From Fasciola hepatica (taxonomy: Eukaryota; Platyhelminthes; Trematoda; Plagiorchiida; Fasciolidae): DNA of 64,000 nt. Every line of letters begins with the position of its first letter. The stretch's first letter is position 1. The stretch spans positions 2,170,001 to 2,234,000 of the forward strand of contig CANUEZ040000129.1 of the NCBI GenBank assembly GCA_948099385.1. Direction: 5' to 3'. Shown here piece after piece: positions 35,263-48,857 of this stretch. Both the position numbers and the translations under genes were made by a program. Under the pieces are notes generated by a model. The model searched no databases and was not told the origin of the DNA. It worked only from the letters and a program-made list of their open reading frames with translations.

Positions 35263-36597
35263 TTTAAGATTGATTTGAGGAACTATCATATTGACTTACG
35301 AAATTATCACATAGACAGATACATTATATGATACCTTTCTATCGCCAGCTTTTTAAGGGTAACAAATCTACTGGTAATAACGTGAGAAAATGATAAAATG
35401 ACGTTTCAGGGTCCCGAAAATTACTAACAATCACGTTCTCATTGGGTTATGGTGAACGTGTGAATAATTCCCATTCTGCATGGTTCACATCTCCAATCAT
35501 TTAACCATGTTTTTGCCGAACGGTCTACAGTATGAGATCTTGGTGAACAAAACTTTTTTGCTCTCAGTTGCTTCAAGGTCAACCGTTTCTGGTTGCACTC
35601 GGCTCACTTTCAAGAAAAACTCCAGCCCAGCTCCAATAAATATGGTGTCCATTGTATTGGACCACTTACGCCTCATTCATTGCAGTGGACGAGGTTCGTT
35701 GAACCGATAAATGACGGAAAATCGCAATATGATGTTGAACGATCATGCATCTAACTTGTCTTTTCGAGGAGAAACACGAGATTATTCAAACGCGAACGGG
35801 GTGATGAATTTGTTTTCCTGTCTGTTACTTTCGGGATAAGTGAAGGTATTGTTATTGTGCCAACTTATCCCGATCTGACAGCACTTCACATTGTGCAGGT
35901 GAAAAGTGAATGATTCATCAGAACGATTGGTGAATCTGCACTATTTGGTTGGAATTAGGAGCCAGTTTCAAAGCTGTATTCACTGCTGGTAATCAACTCG
36001 GAAAAACTTATGGACAAGTTGAGTTAAGTAGTTCTCGAACCCCCACTTCTCCACCCTACTTGCTCACAGTTGACCCAAAAGTAATTCACGGTTTGATGAT
36101 AGTTTCCTGAAAGTAGAGACGAATTCGGCCGACAGATTCTACTACCTGGTCCAGTGGTGATCTCAGTCGTGATAACTCGTAAGTCGCCAAAGAGTTTCCG
36201 GTGTGTGTGTGGGGGGGGGGGGTGGACACTTACTATTTCCACATTTTTCGGAAAGCCTTGAAGGATAAGTGATGATGTGACTTCGACTGATTCTACGTAC
36301 CTCAACTGCAACGGCTGCAACTTCGAGTGAAGTCACCAACTGCACCGCTCTCTGACCATAGACAGTGAATGGCTTGACAGTGGACACTCGTAACCTGTCC
36401 ACGAAGTCATTTTACCCCATTATGACCCATCACATGCCCAATGCACTTAACTGGTGGAGTCCGGTTAGTACAAAGGGAAATCCTGCTGTAGGCAGTCAAA
36501 TTACACGCTAGTTCACTGTGGTGGATGCCATGTGCTACTGTAATTTGGGCGGGTATCCGTGTGATCCATATGCAGAAAGTCGAAGGCCCTTCGGCGT

Positions 36598-36681
36598 GGC
36601 CTCGTAGCTCAGCTGGTAGAGCACTCGCGGTACTAAAGCGAGGGTGGTGGCCATGCATAGGTTCGAATCCCGCCGGGGTCA
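36598..36681 (+). tRNA. tRNA-like gene with long variable arm, identity uncertain
   Basis: Acceptor stem GGCCTCG pairs with CGGGGTC (two G-U pairs), discriminator A. The D arm GCTCAGCTGGTAGAGC is a textbook A box. The B box GGTTCGAATCC is perfect. A TTTT terminator begins 6 nt after the discriminator. The anticodon arm is odd: CTCGC/GCGAG closes nine bases (GGTACTAAA), or seven (GTACTAA, anticodon ACT) if a G-A pair is allowed. A variable arm GTGG-TGG-CCAT is long, as in Ser/Leu tRNAs, while the T stem has only two good pairs. Transcription is plausible. Function as a tRNA is doubtful. Confidence 0.6.
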
Positions 36682-36847
36682 GAAACTTTTCACATTTGGA
36701 TCACTTCTAAACATCGTCGAAATCTGCCAAACATCGATACACAGGTGTGTTGGTTTCTCGGCGATAATTGCAGGTATATTTTGAGGGGACTGTAGATTAG
36801 AGAAAGTCTTGTAGATTGATGGTTGAGACCACTGTACAATCAGCCGA

Positions 36848-36902
36848 CAAACAGAGAGAGACAGCGAGAGAGAGAGAGAGAGTGAGAGAAAGAGGGAGAG
36901 TG
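36848..36902. repeat. (GA)-rich simple repeat
   Basis: Imperfect GA dinucleotide run with AGAGAGAGAGAGAG cores. Confidence 0.9.
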
Positions 36903-39900
36903 ATCCCTTTCAATAGTTTATTCGTGGTTTTCTTTTAAATACTCTCTGTGCTCGCTAGACTTATTTAAGAAGACACTGAATGCTGTACGTGATTAGTGTT
37001 ATCCTATGGAGACCGTATTCTTCAGCAACGACAGAATAGCTTCTCCATTGCTGAAATCTCTGAAAAGACATACAGAACATGCCTGTAAACCATACGAACA
37101 GACGTCGGTGAAACATCATTGTATCCTGATCAAGCAACAGATACAACGGCTGAATATATTTGCCTACCAGTTCTTCTGCATCACAAATAGCAAACGTCGT
37201 TGGCACGGAATCCGGCTATTATGTGGACAACCGGCTCGGTAAATAAACCAAAACATAGACCACCCAGCCAGCACAAGTCGGATCAAAATGTGTCGAAATC
37301 TAGGGTCATTCGACCGCGTTTGACCACTTTGTCGTTTAGCCCCCGCTGATTGGTTTATTTGTGATCAGGAAAAAGGACGAATGCCATCTCTCACCAATGA
37401 GCGGTGTTCGCGCAACTGATACCTTATCTTGTGCACATTTGTGCAGCTAGTGCGATCATCTGCGCACCGCGGCGCGTAAACGGTTTTACTTTACGGAGAG
37501 ACTGATCGGAGCCAAATCATGCGTATAAATGTCTACAGTAAATATTATGCTCATCGACTTCAATATGTGCTGCTAAATGGTAGCATAACAATGGCCTGCA
37601 AAAGTGACGCGTCTGGCAGATGTAAGTTCCATATTAGGTGAACCGCAGTTGATAGACCACTTCAAATGGAGAGCAGTGGTAAACAGTGTATTAGCATCAG
37701 TATACGGATTCACTTATTGTAATAAATATTAATGTGTCAAACTTAAATACTCCCCGTTATCTCATTTTATTTTGACCATCTGTTTTCAACAATTTCCTCA
37801 CTTGCAGAAACTGCCCGACAGAGGACAATACGAAGACAAAGGAAGATGAATGGTTGCCGCAATTCCATGTACATATTGCACCTTGTTTTTCTTATGTAAT
37901 AATCTATTTTGAAAAATGAGCTTTGGTTTGAATTAAGGTATACGGTTCCGCCAAATGGTGTATGCGGAAATAATGGTTAGCTGTACCTTGCGGATCCCTA
38001 AAATGTTGCGGGCTACTTGCGTGTGTACATATGCGCACACAACGAGGAATAAAGTATACTTTATTCATCATTTATCTAATGTTTGACGTGATTGGTTGCT
38101 GTATTACGCAGAACCTCGGACTATTGTCTGACTCTTGGGTCGTTTAACTTGTTAATTTACACTAGTTCACCCGTTCGAAGGATGATTTATGAACCTTGTG
38201 AGCAATCTCCGATGATTATCACCAAGAAAATATCAGTAATGTGTTGATGAATTTTCTATGGAACCGTATAAGTGCATATTGAACATTAATCTCGTTTGTA
38301 AGAGTTGACTGATTGGCCTATGAAATGTCATGCAGTATACTTATATATCCGATTATGGCGACCTATCTGTTATGAACATAGTGGGAATCCCTAAAACTGC
38401 TTTATATCTTTATATTTTCTCTTTCGTTTTCAGTTGAGGTTTCCCCATGGGAAAAGACAAAATAAATTGATTTGATTTATTTGAATTACAATTACCGAAT
38501 ATAGGTTGCTGCTTTTCCGATGCTGGCACAAATGTCCCCAAACAGGCCGCACTTTATTTCACGGCGTTCCTTCAAAAGGTCGTTTAAGGGTCTCATTCGG
38601 GTCGTTTTTGTGCCGATTTTGGACCTATTTAGAGACTATTGGGCTAACTAGGCGAATCGAAAACAAGCAAATAGTACACACAGTGGATAGTGGATTGTTA
38701 TATAAAAGGAACAGAGCTAAGCCCAAGATAAAGACATACTTAAATGGGAAATGGTTGGGCACACGTTCCACTGAGTGGTATAGTGTTCGAAACAATATGA
38801 AAGAAAAGGGACAACCGAATAGACGAATCCGATGTCCATTTTCTCATTGAAAAATAAAACGTGATTAATATTTCGTTGATTGACAATGATGTTCGATGCA
38901 AACCCAGCCAACTGAATGATAAATCATAAGTTTTAACCAGAACAACTGTTTTGTAAACATCGATTACACTAAGAATGTTGTTCTCTTAATTATTTGTGAT
39001 GATAATAACAGGATTATTCAACATTGCCACAGCAAACCGCGGATCGTGAACGTCCTGTCGTATGTAACTATTAGGCAGTTTTCTATCTCACGCATTGGAA
39101 GAAAGGTTAATGAATACCAGAGGATTGTCGCGAACTATAACCCTAGTGTCTGGTAGACATTATAATTTATTTCATGGAAAGTGTAACAGACAAGTGAGAT
39201 AAAGCTATTGGTCTATTCAAATAATGACGGCCACGTCAAAATATGATAATTTGGTTAATCAAACGGTCGGGGATATTCTTCTGTCCCCGTTTTCATCCTG
39301 ATCCGCTGAGTTGTTTGCGACTGGAGCGGATTAGCTATCGGTGGTCATTTTCACCTATCACTGGACCCGTGTTGCTTTGTTGACAAAACAGAATTAAGGT
39401 CATGCCTCACATTGGTCACTCGCTGTGATAGCTGCTTTCGTGATCCATGTACGAGTGGGGATGAGAAAGAATGACGTGACACCCCTAAACTGTCACAATC
39501 TCTAATCTGTTTTGCTCCTCGACTAGCAATAGCACACACACATACACCAACAGCGCTCAGTGTATTTGTGTGTTTGTGTGTGTGTGATGGGATAATGATG
39601 TCAGATACGCACCGTCGTCTGAGAACGCGTGCGTTCAGATGAGTCACGGGACCGGGATGATAAGCGGACACTAGGCCTACCTGATAAGAAGCACTACCTT
39701 AGTTCCATTCTGTTCCCAATAGCACACCGGTCTGGGATTGAACTTGTTCATTGGGCTTGCATTGGATGTGGCACGGCCGTAGACCTATTCCGTTCCCAGA
39801 GTCTCTAATATGGGCCTGGACAGTAGCCCGCATCTGGTTGACCCATTTCAGTGGCAAGAGTTACACAAATAAATTTGGTGTTCACGCGGTTGTTTTATGA

Positions 39901-41265
39901 AGCAGTGCATTTTGGCCACAGCTATGAACGGACAGCATAGTGCACAATGCAAATAATGAGTGAGGGACTTCGTTGATCATCAATACAGAATTAGTTCACC
40001 GTGGCCTTATATCTTGATAAGACGTAGTTGTTTAGGTCTACCTTTAAGTAACAAAAGAGAAGGGTATGCGAATGAATGAGGAAATTTACACTGTGATACC
40101 GTATTCATGAGATAGTAAAAGTGTACCCAGGCATAATAACATAATTAACGATTTACCACCACAGAGTGATGATATGTTGCTGAGAATTTGATGTTGTCTC
40201 TGGTTAATGATTATTGATATATGAAATGCAGCCAAGTCCTTCGTGTTAATTACAACATGCCCTCATTCTCAAACTTGTTAGTCCTACATTTTGTGGGCGC
40301 TTGAATTCCATTAACGTTAGCCTTGGGAACAACCGGAAACCGACGGAACACTGCAGTGTGCTGAACGTGAATAAATTTTGCGAGGATGTTAATGCGAGCG
40401 TGATCACTCGTCGAAACAGTTTCCGCTTCTAGAATGGACTTTATGAATAGCCTACGGATAGTAATAAATTGGCAAACAGAGTAATAACCGAAGCGCGTAA
40501 ACTTCAATTATTTTGATTCGATTCTTCGACTGGAATGGTTTTTAAGCGAATGTTCTTGACTGAAATGCAAGCATTCGACCTCACAAAAGTCATACAATAC
40601 AATGCAGTGTTTGACGGTATGCAAGTGAGTTCTAACGAGCTTGACCGATTAAATCTCAGGTCATTTCGTATAAAGTTGATGCTTCACGTCCGTTCTTTGT
40701 AATCCCAAGCATCAATGGTAAAAATTTCAGATTATTTTACCTCTAGTGATGGGGAAGAGTAAACGAAATGTTAAAATATTGTTGAAAAAATGAATCCGTT
40801 TATTCTCGATAAAAAACAGACCAACTGGATTCTCTTAGTCGTGTTTGGCATGGCTGCAATCGAGAACCGCTGATGTTCGTTGTCTCACTAACGTGTTTGC
40901 AATCAACCATCGCAGTCGGACACGTAGTTCGTGGTTTGTCTCGATTGCCCACGCCCCCATGCACTTTACCCGACACGATTATCACTTGTGAGCGGTGACT
41001 TTTTGACCTTTACTTGTGGGACAGAGTGTAGTGATATTGGCACATACAAAAAGTACGACCGATCGATACTTCGCAAAAGGTTGTTTCTGAGTAGACTGCG
41101 TGATTGAAGAACGAATGAGTAGTGACAGACTGAGATGGTCAACAGAGTGACAGAATTAGTTGACTATTTTTGGATAAATAAATACTCTTTTTACTTCCTT
41201 TTTTATTTACTATACAACAAACTACAACAATGCGGGAAGGGGGCTGCAGCCAATGAAAGGTTGCC
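36903..41265. other. 4.4-kb stretch without recognisable gene
   Basis: Only short or unconvincing open frames, for example 114 codons at 38,506-38,850 with no family resemblance. A GC-richer patch at about 37,310-37,510 followed by TATAAATG near 37,525 could be an old LTR or promoter, but no partner repeat or primer-binding site was seen. Confidence 0.4.
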
Positions 41266-41267
41266 AA

Positions 41268-41355
41268 ATGGGGAAGCGGCCGGCGATGGCAGAAATCGAA
41301 CCCGGGTCGTTATTGTCCAAAGTCCATAATGATAACCGTTTGACCACCGCCGGAC
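41268..41355 (-). mobile_element. tRNA-derived SINE (family B), minus copy
   Basis: On the minus strand: CCGGCGGTGGTCAAACGG (A-box side), an anticodon-like arm (ATTATGGACTTTGGACAATA), the B box CCCGGGTTCGATTTC, then GCCATCGCCGG, which pairs with the start. This is the best preserved copy of the family seen at 24.7, 52.5 and 56.2 kb. A 7-bp CCGGCGG/CCATCGCCGG-type end pairing mimics an acceptor stem. Confidence 0.68.
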
Positions 41356-42730
41356 TTCGTGAGTCAAAGCACTACAATAGCTAGTGTTTGGGTGTATGTA
41401 GTGTAGAAATACTCAGCATACTCCTGAACTGGAAGTGGTTTGGGCTCTGCTACCGACGAGGGATGAAACAACGTAAGTTTCAGCCTGTTGGTAAAACAGT
41501 TACGACGAGAAAGCGAAGGTAGTGGTTGGTATGAGAGACACTAGAAATTATTACTTATTATCTACAATCTCATTGTCTGATTCATGAAATTACGATTGTC
41601 GGCTGTGTAAAGGTTTCAGAGAATAGGACTAAATTGTGAGGAAAAAGAATGCAGTTTAGTGACACTAAGTTACGCAGCGAAAATTGAGACCGCAGCAGTT
41701 TGTTTCAATTGCCGTGTTGATGCATTTCTCATTTTTGAATTACCATATAAGGTTTTTGAAGCTGTGTCAATTTTGTTGGGAATCACCAGCACCATTTATA
41801 ACGAGTACCAACTTATAAGGTAGTGTAAACCGTACCATGCGGTTTCCTCATTACGCGCGTTTGCTAGTCCTTCCTACCACGCGTTGACCACCTGTACGTC
41901 ACGGAGATGCTGCGCACCACGCCACTACGATCACCCGAGCCACTCACGGGAAGAACACCATGGACGTCGCAAGATTGACACGCGTGTATTGTGAGAGCGT
42001 GGATGTAGCGTGCACGTGAGACGGTCAAATGACCACCGCGCTTGGCAGAAAATGTCCAGTTAGGAATGTGATAAACAAAAAGAACGAAGCTTAGTTTCAC
42101 TACAAGCTGCGTCTTACAACTCGGAATGCAATATTGGCAGTCTCGCGCTTCAACACCCACCCACCTATCCGCCATAGCCCTCGCAAGCCCTTCATGGTAC
42201 ATTTCAGATGAAGCTGATTCCAAACGAAGATGAAACAGTTGAGTAATCCGTCCGTGAAATTTTAATGTTCAATGAATAACTTAGTTCAATCAGTCTCCCA
42301 ATGCGAGGGCAACAGAACGCTCAGTCAGTTTAGGGTTAAAATCTATTTTGTCTTTTATTTACGATATTATTATCCTCGTCATCATCTACCACTTTCCTGT
42401 AGTCTTCTAAAGAACAATTTCAAGGCATTTAGGCATACACCTAACATTTTCCCCCATTGCTTGTGCGATTTACCTATTCAACTGTATTTCATGCATGTTG
42501 CGCAATATAAAAAGTGTTATCAGCGTGAGCTACAGCGCTTCGTGACGCATGTGAAGCTCCTCCCAGGATTCCCTGAAACCGAAACCGAGACTACACAACA
42601 CAGTCATCTCAGTGGTAGACCGAACGTATGTAGCAATGCGATGAAACCGCAACACTGATAATCTCGTTGAACTGCTACAGGCTGTGCGTATATTATTCGG
42701 TAATCTGCTCCGTTACTAGAAGACACACAC

Positions 42731-42732
<2 letters not shown>

Positions 42733-42784
<52 letters not shown>
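42733..42784. repeat. (AT)n microsatellite
   Basis: Long uninterrupted AT run. Confidence 0.98.
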
Positions 42785-42785
<1 letters not shown>

Positions 42786-42799
42786 GTATATACATAAAT

Positions 42800-45278
42800 A
42801 CTGAGAAGCCCTATTGTTTCTGAATGATGTTCTTATTGTTTGAGCTTCCATCCACATCAGACTTCTGCGCATTTACATTTGGTCTTGTTACCGTGAACTC
42901 TGCTTATCTTGGATCACACTCACACGTGCTCTGTCAGACGTTCGACAAGTTAATCGAGGCCGGGATTTAAATAGTGACGTAATCGATCAGATAGATTATG
43001 GTTGTTTTTCGCTGTCCCACTAACTCTAGTGAGAAGTCTTTTCTACCCGCGAATCATTTCAGTTTATTGGTAAAATATAATGAATATGTAGGTTGTTGGC
43101 CCATTTATCCAGCCATCGCACACAGCGTATTGGTGTGGGCTACCGAAGTTTGAGGCTCAAACGCCTTTGACGGGATTCACCTCTGATCCTATTGATCCAC
43201 ACCATCAATTGGCTAGCCTATCACTCGTGGTTCCGTTGTCTCAAGCCTTGGGCTCAGCACTGTACAGGTGCTGACTGCTACCGTAACTTGGTTGTCAATA
43301 TATCCTCAGTGTTGGTTTCTGTTTTACTCAGTAAGACGACCGCAAAAATAAAAAAAAATCGTTTAAACATTAAAATATTTAGACTTGATTGTGATGAGAA
43401 ACAAGTCGAGCAACAAGTCAACCCGAAACAGGCCAACCCGAAGCAATTTTTCGTATTGACGTTATTCTGGGATTGACAAGAACGCGTAAATGTGTTCGAA
43501 AATGAACAAAATATCACGATATCGAGATGAGGCGAAAAAGAGTTTATCACGAAATATCTCAGGGGAAAGTTGGACGGGTTTTCTTAGTAGTTAAATGAGC
43601 TCTTGTGATTATGAGGCGTTTCATTTCAATCTGTTGATGCCCGAGCGATTTCTGCCGATACGATTCCCGTCCCGTGATTGAAATGAGAAAGACGATAGTC
43701 TTCGATGGACTTGGTATCCATATTAATTGTCCTGTTGAAGTGACAGGAGACGGGAAGCCAGCAGAGCTAATGACCGGAACCGACGAGCCAGGGTGCACCA
43801 AGTTTCCAGAACTGCTTGGAGAGAACTGGCGTTGAACAAATGCAGGACGGCACCAGGTTGAATTGAATAAACAGGCTTCAAACAACCAGTTGGTGGAAGG
43901 GATTGAAGCCAACCTAAATTATGAACCTATGAAGGAGGTTAGTCAACTTTTAGTTGACCAGTTATGTACCTTAATGGATGACCGATGAGAGTTACCCAAT
44001 ATGCTATCTAGGTCTTCCTAAACGGACCTATCTGTCGTGAATGTTGGCAGGTACGCTAAGGTACAAGGGTGCTTAACTGTAAGCCACTTCATTTGACTGT
44101 AGAGGATTGCAATTCGACTTAATATGTAAAGCTACCTATGGCTAGCGGAAGACCTGATGCCAGGATAGGATGGGCTCCTAAAGAGCGGCTACCATAACGA
44201 TGGCAGACCAACTATGGATGCCTATTCATAAACAAGCACACGTTAGCTCTAGGTTCGTAATTGCATTTCGAATGAGTTTAGTATTATGTTGTCAGCTAAG
44301 ATCCGCTACAAACATGCCAATAATTTAGCCCGGGACACCTTTGCTACATACAGAAAAAGAGAAACGATTAAAAACCTGCATGTATGTGTAAGCTTGCCGG
44401 TTTTCGTAATCATAATATTTTGTTCCGCCTTCTCGTTGGACTGACTGTTTGTCATGGAGCGGTCATCTTCGTGAAACGGATGTCCTTGAAGATGAGCTGT
44501 GCTTGTTTCTGTATTGATTCGTTTCTCTCTCAGCCACATCAGTTTCCCTCCGAAGGTGAATCCGGGCATGCAACCACATTAGACTAAGCAAATAAATGGT
44601 CCCTTTCTGCAGGTTAACGCACTACACACACCGTGTAATAAACGCTCCGTTCTGCTTGAAGAATTTGTTCAGTTATAGGAGTTCTGTTCAGATAAGTGGA
44701 ATAAAAAACTATTTTCTCGTGTCAATAATACACTCCATGAACACTTGTTTATCTACTCGGGAATTCACTGATCTGTGACCAGGATGTTTGTCATTAGTTA
44801 CATTCCGAATACCTCAGCTACAGTGAGTGGTAAGTTATCTAGCACGGTCACCGATTAGGAAAATTCAAAGAAGATGTCACCTGTTTATTCAGTAGCCAAA
44901 TTTTCATCATTTTAGGATTAGGATAATTGTATTTTCATGAACCTCAAAAGCTGCTTCAGATTAAAGGAACTTACGTAAGCAAAGCAATATTGGCAGCGGA
45001 AATTCGATGCTCCTGTGTTTGATACTATACTGAGTTTTACTGCCCTATTACTAATCACTTGATAATAATAAAAAAAGTGTTTCTTTACTGCCTTTACTTA
45101 CTACACGACAATATACTACATTTCCGGAATAGGACTGATAGTAATCAAAGTTCTAAATGAGAAAACTGAGGCACTGAAGTTCTCCGAAGAGTGGTGCACA
45201 CTTGAGAGGAATCGCACTTACACACACGGGGTCATCGACCAGAAGAAAGTTAAGTAGTATGGTGGACAGCGAATCCAT
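42800..45278. other. 2.5-kb stretch without recognisable gene
   Basis: A 117-codon open frame on the minus strand at 43,559-43,912 has no recognisable domain or splice context. No RNA gene or repeat class was identified. Confidence 0.4.
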
Positions 45279-45704
45279 GAATAACGGGCCATTCCTGGAA
45301 GTCTCGTATTCCTTCTTTGACTACTGACAACGTTGGTAGTAGATAGCCTTTGAGATTTTCCTGTCCCAGCCGAAAATAGCCGTCAGATTGCTTACACGAT
45401 GTCACGATTAACGAAATCGGTATTTACGAACAATTACTTCTTAAGTGAAAATTTTAACCCCAAATTGATTACACAGATATAATGACTCATTCCAACGGCC
45501 CTGTTAGGGATATTTCTACGATTGTGCTAGCTTATTATGATTAAGCTCGACCACCCGAGGCAACCTGTACATTCGACTACAAATCCATGTTAGCCGCACT
45601 AACTGAAACTTCGCCTGATTACAGGAATGTGCGATGACGTCGTGTTATTGAATACCAAATATCCGAATATAACTGAAGGTCTTCCTTCGTTTCTAATTAT
45701 CAGA
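45279..45704 (+). repeat. Left arm of a 426-bp inverted repeat flanking Penelope copy 2
   Basis: Begins GAATAACGGGCCATTCC and ends TTCTAATTATCAGA. Its reverse complement at 47,999-48,424 has the same length with no indels and only three mismatches that I could find by eye. The inner end abuts the Penelope reading frame directly. No hammerhead core was found inside the arm. Confidence 0.93.
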
Positions 45705-45719
45705 GGTGTGAATACCGCA

Positions 45720-46560
45720 TAGCAGATTCAAACTGTGATATAGGAAATCTATTACGCACCTTCAATGAGGCTCATGAATCAATAAAATCTACAGCCGAAA
45801 TAGAAACGGGAGGCCAAATGTCCTTCTTTGATGTGCATCTCGTACGAAACAAGGACGGCTCCGTTCAACGTGAGATATTCAAGAAGAAGATGTGGACTGG
45901 TCGGTACACAAACTTCCAAAGTTTTGAACTGATGAAACAAAAAAGAAACTCGGTAAAGTATTTAGTATATATTTACCGGAGGTACTCCAAGATGAACTTC
46001 TTTTCGTCCTCGACACCTTCTGAAGTGACAGATATCCAGAAAAACTAAAGGTAATATGGTAGAGAAGGAATGTAAATCACCTATAATCACGGCTGTAAAG
46101 AAAGGTTTACTCGTTAGCCTTCCTTTTCAAGGTGATATCTTGTTAGATACCCTCCGAAGACGCTTACATTGTGCCATAAAAGGCTCCTTCAATACCGCAC
46201 GATTAAGATGCCCTTTTAAAAGTTCTTCCTTGACAATAACACAGAACAAGGACGAACTACCGATGGTGGCCACTCCCATGGTTATTTATTCATTCAGATG
46301 CGTCTGTGACGTACTCTACGTCGGTCCAGCAATTGTCTTGCCGGCAGTCGTCTCTCCGTATGAGAGTACCACCCACGTTGGCTAATACACGGTGGATTCG
46401 GAACTATTTTCAGCGCTATTCTCGGTCATTTGGTCGACAATGGTCATCGAGTAGATCACACTAAGGCATTTAAGACACCTTAACAGGTGCCCGAAAGCCG
46501 ATTGAAACAAGTCCGAATACGCACACCCGCTATCGTTGAAGTCATTGAACCTGTGTGCAC
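45720..46560 (+). pseudogene. Penelope-like element copy 2, 5'-truncated RT thumb plus GIY-YIG
   Basis: The frame starts abruptly inside the RT: NLLRTFNEAHESIKSTAE, then GGQMSFFDVHLVRNKDGSVQ and REIFKKKMWTGRYTNFQSF. A second frame gives LPFQGDILLDTLRRRLHCAI, SFNTARLRCPF and VIYSFRCVCDVLYVGPA (GIY-YIG core), then SAILGHLVDNGHRVDHTKAF. The YADD block is missing. The GIY-YIG core has Pro-Ala where Arg/Lys-Thr is usual. At least two frameshifts and one stop are present. It sits between 426-bp inverted repeats that look much younger than the broken frame. Confidence 0.85.
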
Positions 46561-47998
46561 TAAAGTAATTAGTGTATACCCTTCACCTCCCATGGCCAAC
46601 GATCACGCCGACACACATACGCAGCGCATAGACCACCACACACATTCGCGATTTCCGTACGGATCCACTGATCTCTGCGTCATAACTACTTGACCACATT
46701 TCTTAGTGAGCCGACACAATGGCCGTGTCCACTTCACTCCTGATCACACACACATTGGGTATCTTATTATCAAGTTCTTTATCCACTGGATTTTCAGTCA
46801 TATAAATTGTGACGGCATGATTATGGGTCTTCGAAAACAATTGTTCACCTGAACTAGTATTCTTAACTAAAATAAGGATTAGTTTTATTAGATTACGTAT
46901 TTACTCTGATTATTGATGGCCATCATTCACGTTTTCTCATTTCTTCTAAACAGACCGTTGCAGGTGACACGCAACCTGACTACATCGCACAGTTCATTGG
47001 CAGTTTTCCACCTACCCCATTACGTCTTGATCAGCCTTTTTGCCCTTGTGGACTCAGCATTAGATAGATAAGTATTCTCACTGTACATAAATATGCCCGC
47101 AGTAAGCATTTCTTATCTTTGGGATGCACCTCGTAATCCTAAAGCTTTTTATAAAATCAAATCTTCTATTAATTAACTGCACCTCCTGCACACTGTCCGT
47201 AAACGTGCTTGCATCCCCTAGAACCTAAATGAGCTTAAATCACTTGTTCGTTCATCTGTATAATCGGTTGTGAATCTGCTTTGAGAAAAGTTAATCGCGG
47301 TAAAGGGAATTTCGTATGAGCATATACATTTCAGACAAGGTTGTATTATTCATTATCTAAAATTTATACACAGTCATTCTGGCTCGGCGTAGCTGACAAG
47401 CTTCAGACACACCTGTGCATGTTAACCTCGAGTGAGTGTATGGTGTAATGCACGAATGGTTCGTGGGTCTGAAAACAGATGCACAGATCAGCACAATGGT
47501 CAAAACACGACGTCAGTCACAATAGAGGACAAAGCTCGCGAACCAATGAACTTGTATTGGCCCGAGACAACACAACGATCGATATTGCTCGAAACCAGAA
47601 GTGGGGTTTTTCGGAGGCATCCATGGGTTTTTTTTACACATTTTCGGGGTTGGGGTCAAAGTAACTGTCCAGGGGGAATGGAGGGTAAGATGCCTGCCGC
47701 ACTGGATGACCCAGCCTCATGAGTAACAACGGCACCTAAAAAGTAAAAGGAAAGCAGATAGGATTATGTACAGTCAGAAATGCATTACAATGGCTCACCG
47801 AATTTACAAATTCAAATTTTGCCCGTATGTAGGATGATGGTCCATTCACCAAGTGCATATGCACATGCGCAGCTGTATGCCAGTATGCGCGCAGTTCCTA
47901 TAGCGGAGCAGTCATGTGATTTTTTCGCGATCAAGTTACTACGTTATCGATTTCAACTGGCAATATTCACAAACATTGGCCGACAACCATTCCACATT
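46561..47998. other. Region between Penelope copy 2 and the right inverted arm
   Basis: AT-rich sequence without a convincing reading frame. It may include the Penelope 3' untranslated region. No hammerhead core or promoter boxes were found. Confidence 0.4.
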
Positions 47999-48424
47999 TC
48001 TGATAATTAGAAACGAAGGAAGACCTTCAGTTATATTCGGATATTTGGTATTCAATAACACGACGTCATCGCACATTCCTGTAATCAGGCGAAGTTTCAG
48101 TTAGCGCGGCTAACATGGATTTGTAGTCGAATGTACAGGTTGCCTCGGGTGGTCGAGCTTAATCATAATAAGCTAGCACAATCGTAGAAATATCCCTAAC
48201 AGGGCCGTTGGAATGAGTCATTATATCTGTGTAATCAATTTGGGGTTAAAATTTTCACTTTAGAAGTAATTGTTCGTAAATACCGATTTCGTTAATCGTG
48301 ACATCGTGTAAGCAATCTGACGGCTATTTTCGGCTGGGACAGGAAAATCTCAAAGGCTATCTACTACCAACGTTGTCAGTAGTCAAAGAAGGAATACGAG
48401 AGTTCCAGGAATGGCCCGTTATTC
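47999..48424 (-). repeat. Right arm of the 426-bp inverted repeat flanking Penelope copy 2
   Basis: Reverse complement of the left arm, ending CCCGTTATTC at 48,424. The two arms differ at three positions (AGT/ACT, CTTA/CTAA and CGCAC/CGCGC) in 426. Outside the arms the flanks differ at once, so the boundaries are sharp. Confidence 0.93.
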
Positions 48425-48777
48425 TTGAACACCTCATTTGTCTGTCGCTGATCACCTTACTCGGCAGCTATCAATGGGCCACGACTCTTGTATGACGCTT
48501 ATTATAAATGAACGACTGTCGTGTCCCAGGTAAAAATGGACTGAAATAAACTGTTACGGAACAATGTTGAAATAGGGTGACTGTAAGCAATGGGCATTCT
48601 TTGTACTTACGGACAACGGTAAATATGAGCTGTATCGGGAGGCTCGGACGCACTATACCCTGAGAGGTAGATACAGAACACGGCTGGGAGACGAGTCGGA
48701 AGCGTATTTTTCAAATTCAAATATAATTCACTTATAGTACTCCGGATCACCTGGACTAACAGGGGCTTGGGTCAACC

Positions 48778-48780
<3 letters not shown>

Positions 48781-48854
<74 letters not shown>
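48781..48854. repeat. (AT)n microsatellite
   Basis: About 37 AT units directly bordering the palindromic hammerhead element. Confidence 0.98.

Positions 48855-48857
<3 letters not shown>

Noticed and set aside
37310..37620. Possible LTR of a retrovirus-like element
   Set aside because: No matching second LTR, primer-binding site or gag/pol sequence was found.
43559..43912. 117-codon minus-strand open frame as a gene
   Set aside because: No domain, no splice context and no repeat match. It could be chance.
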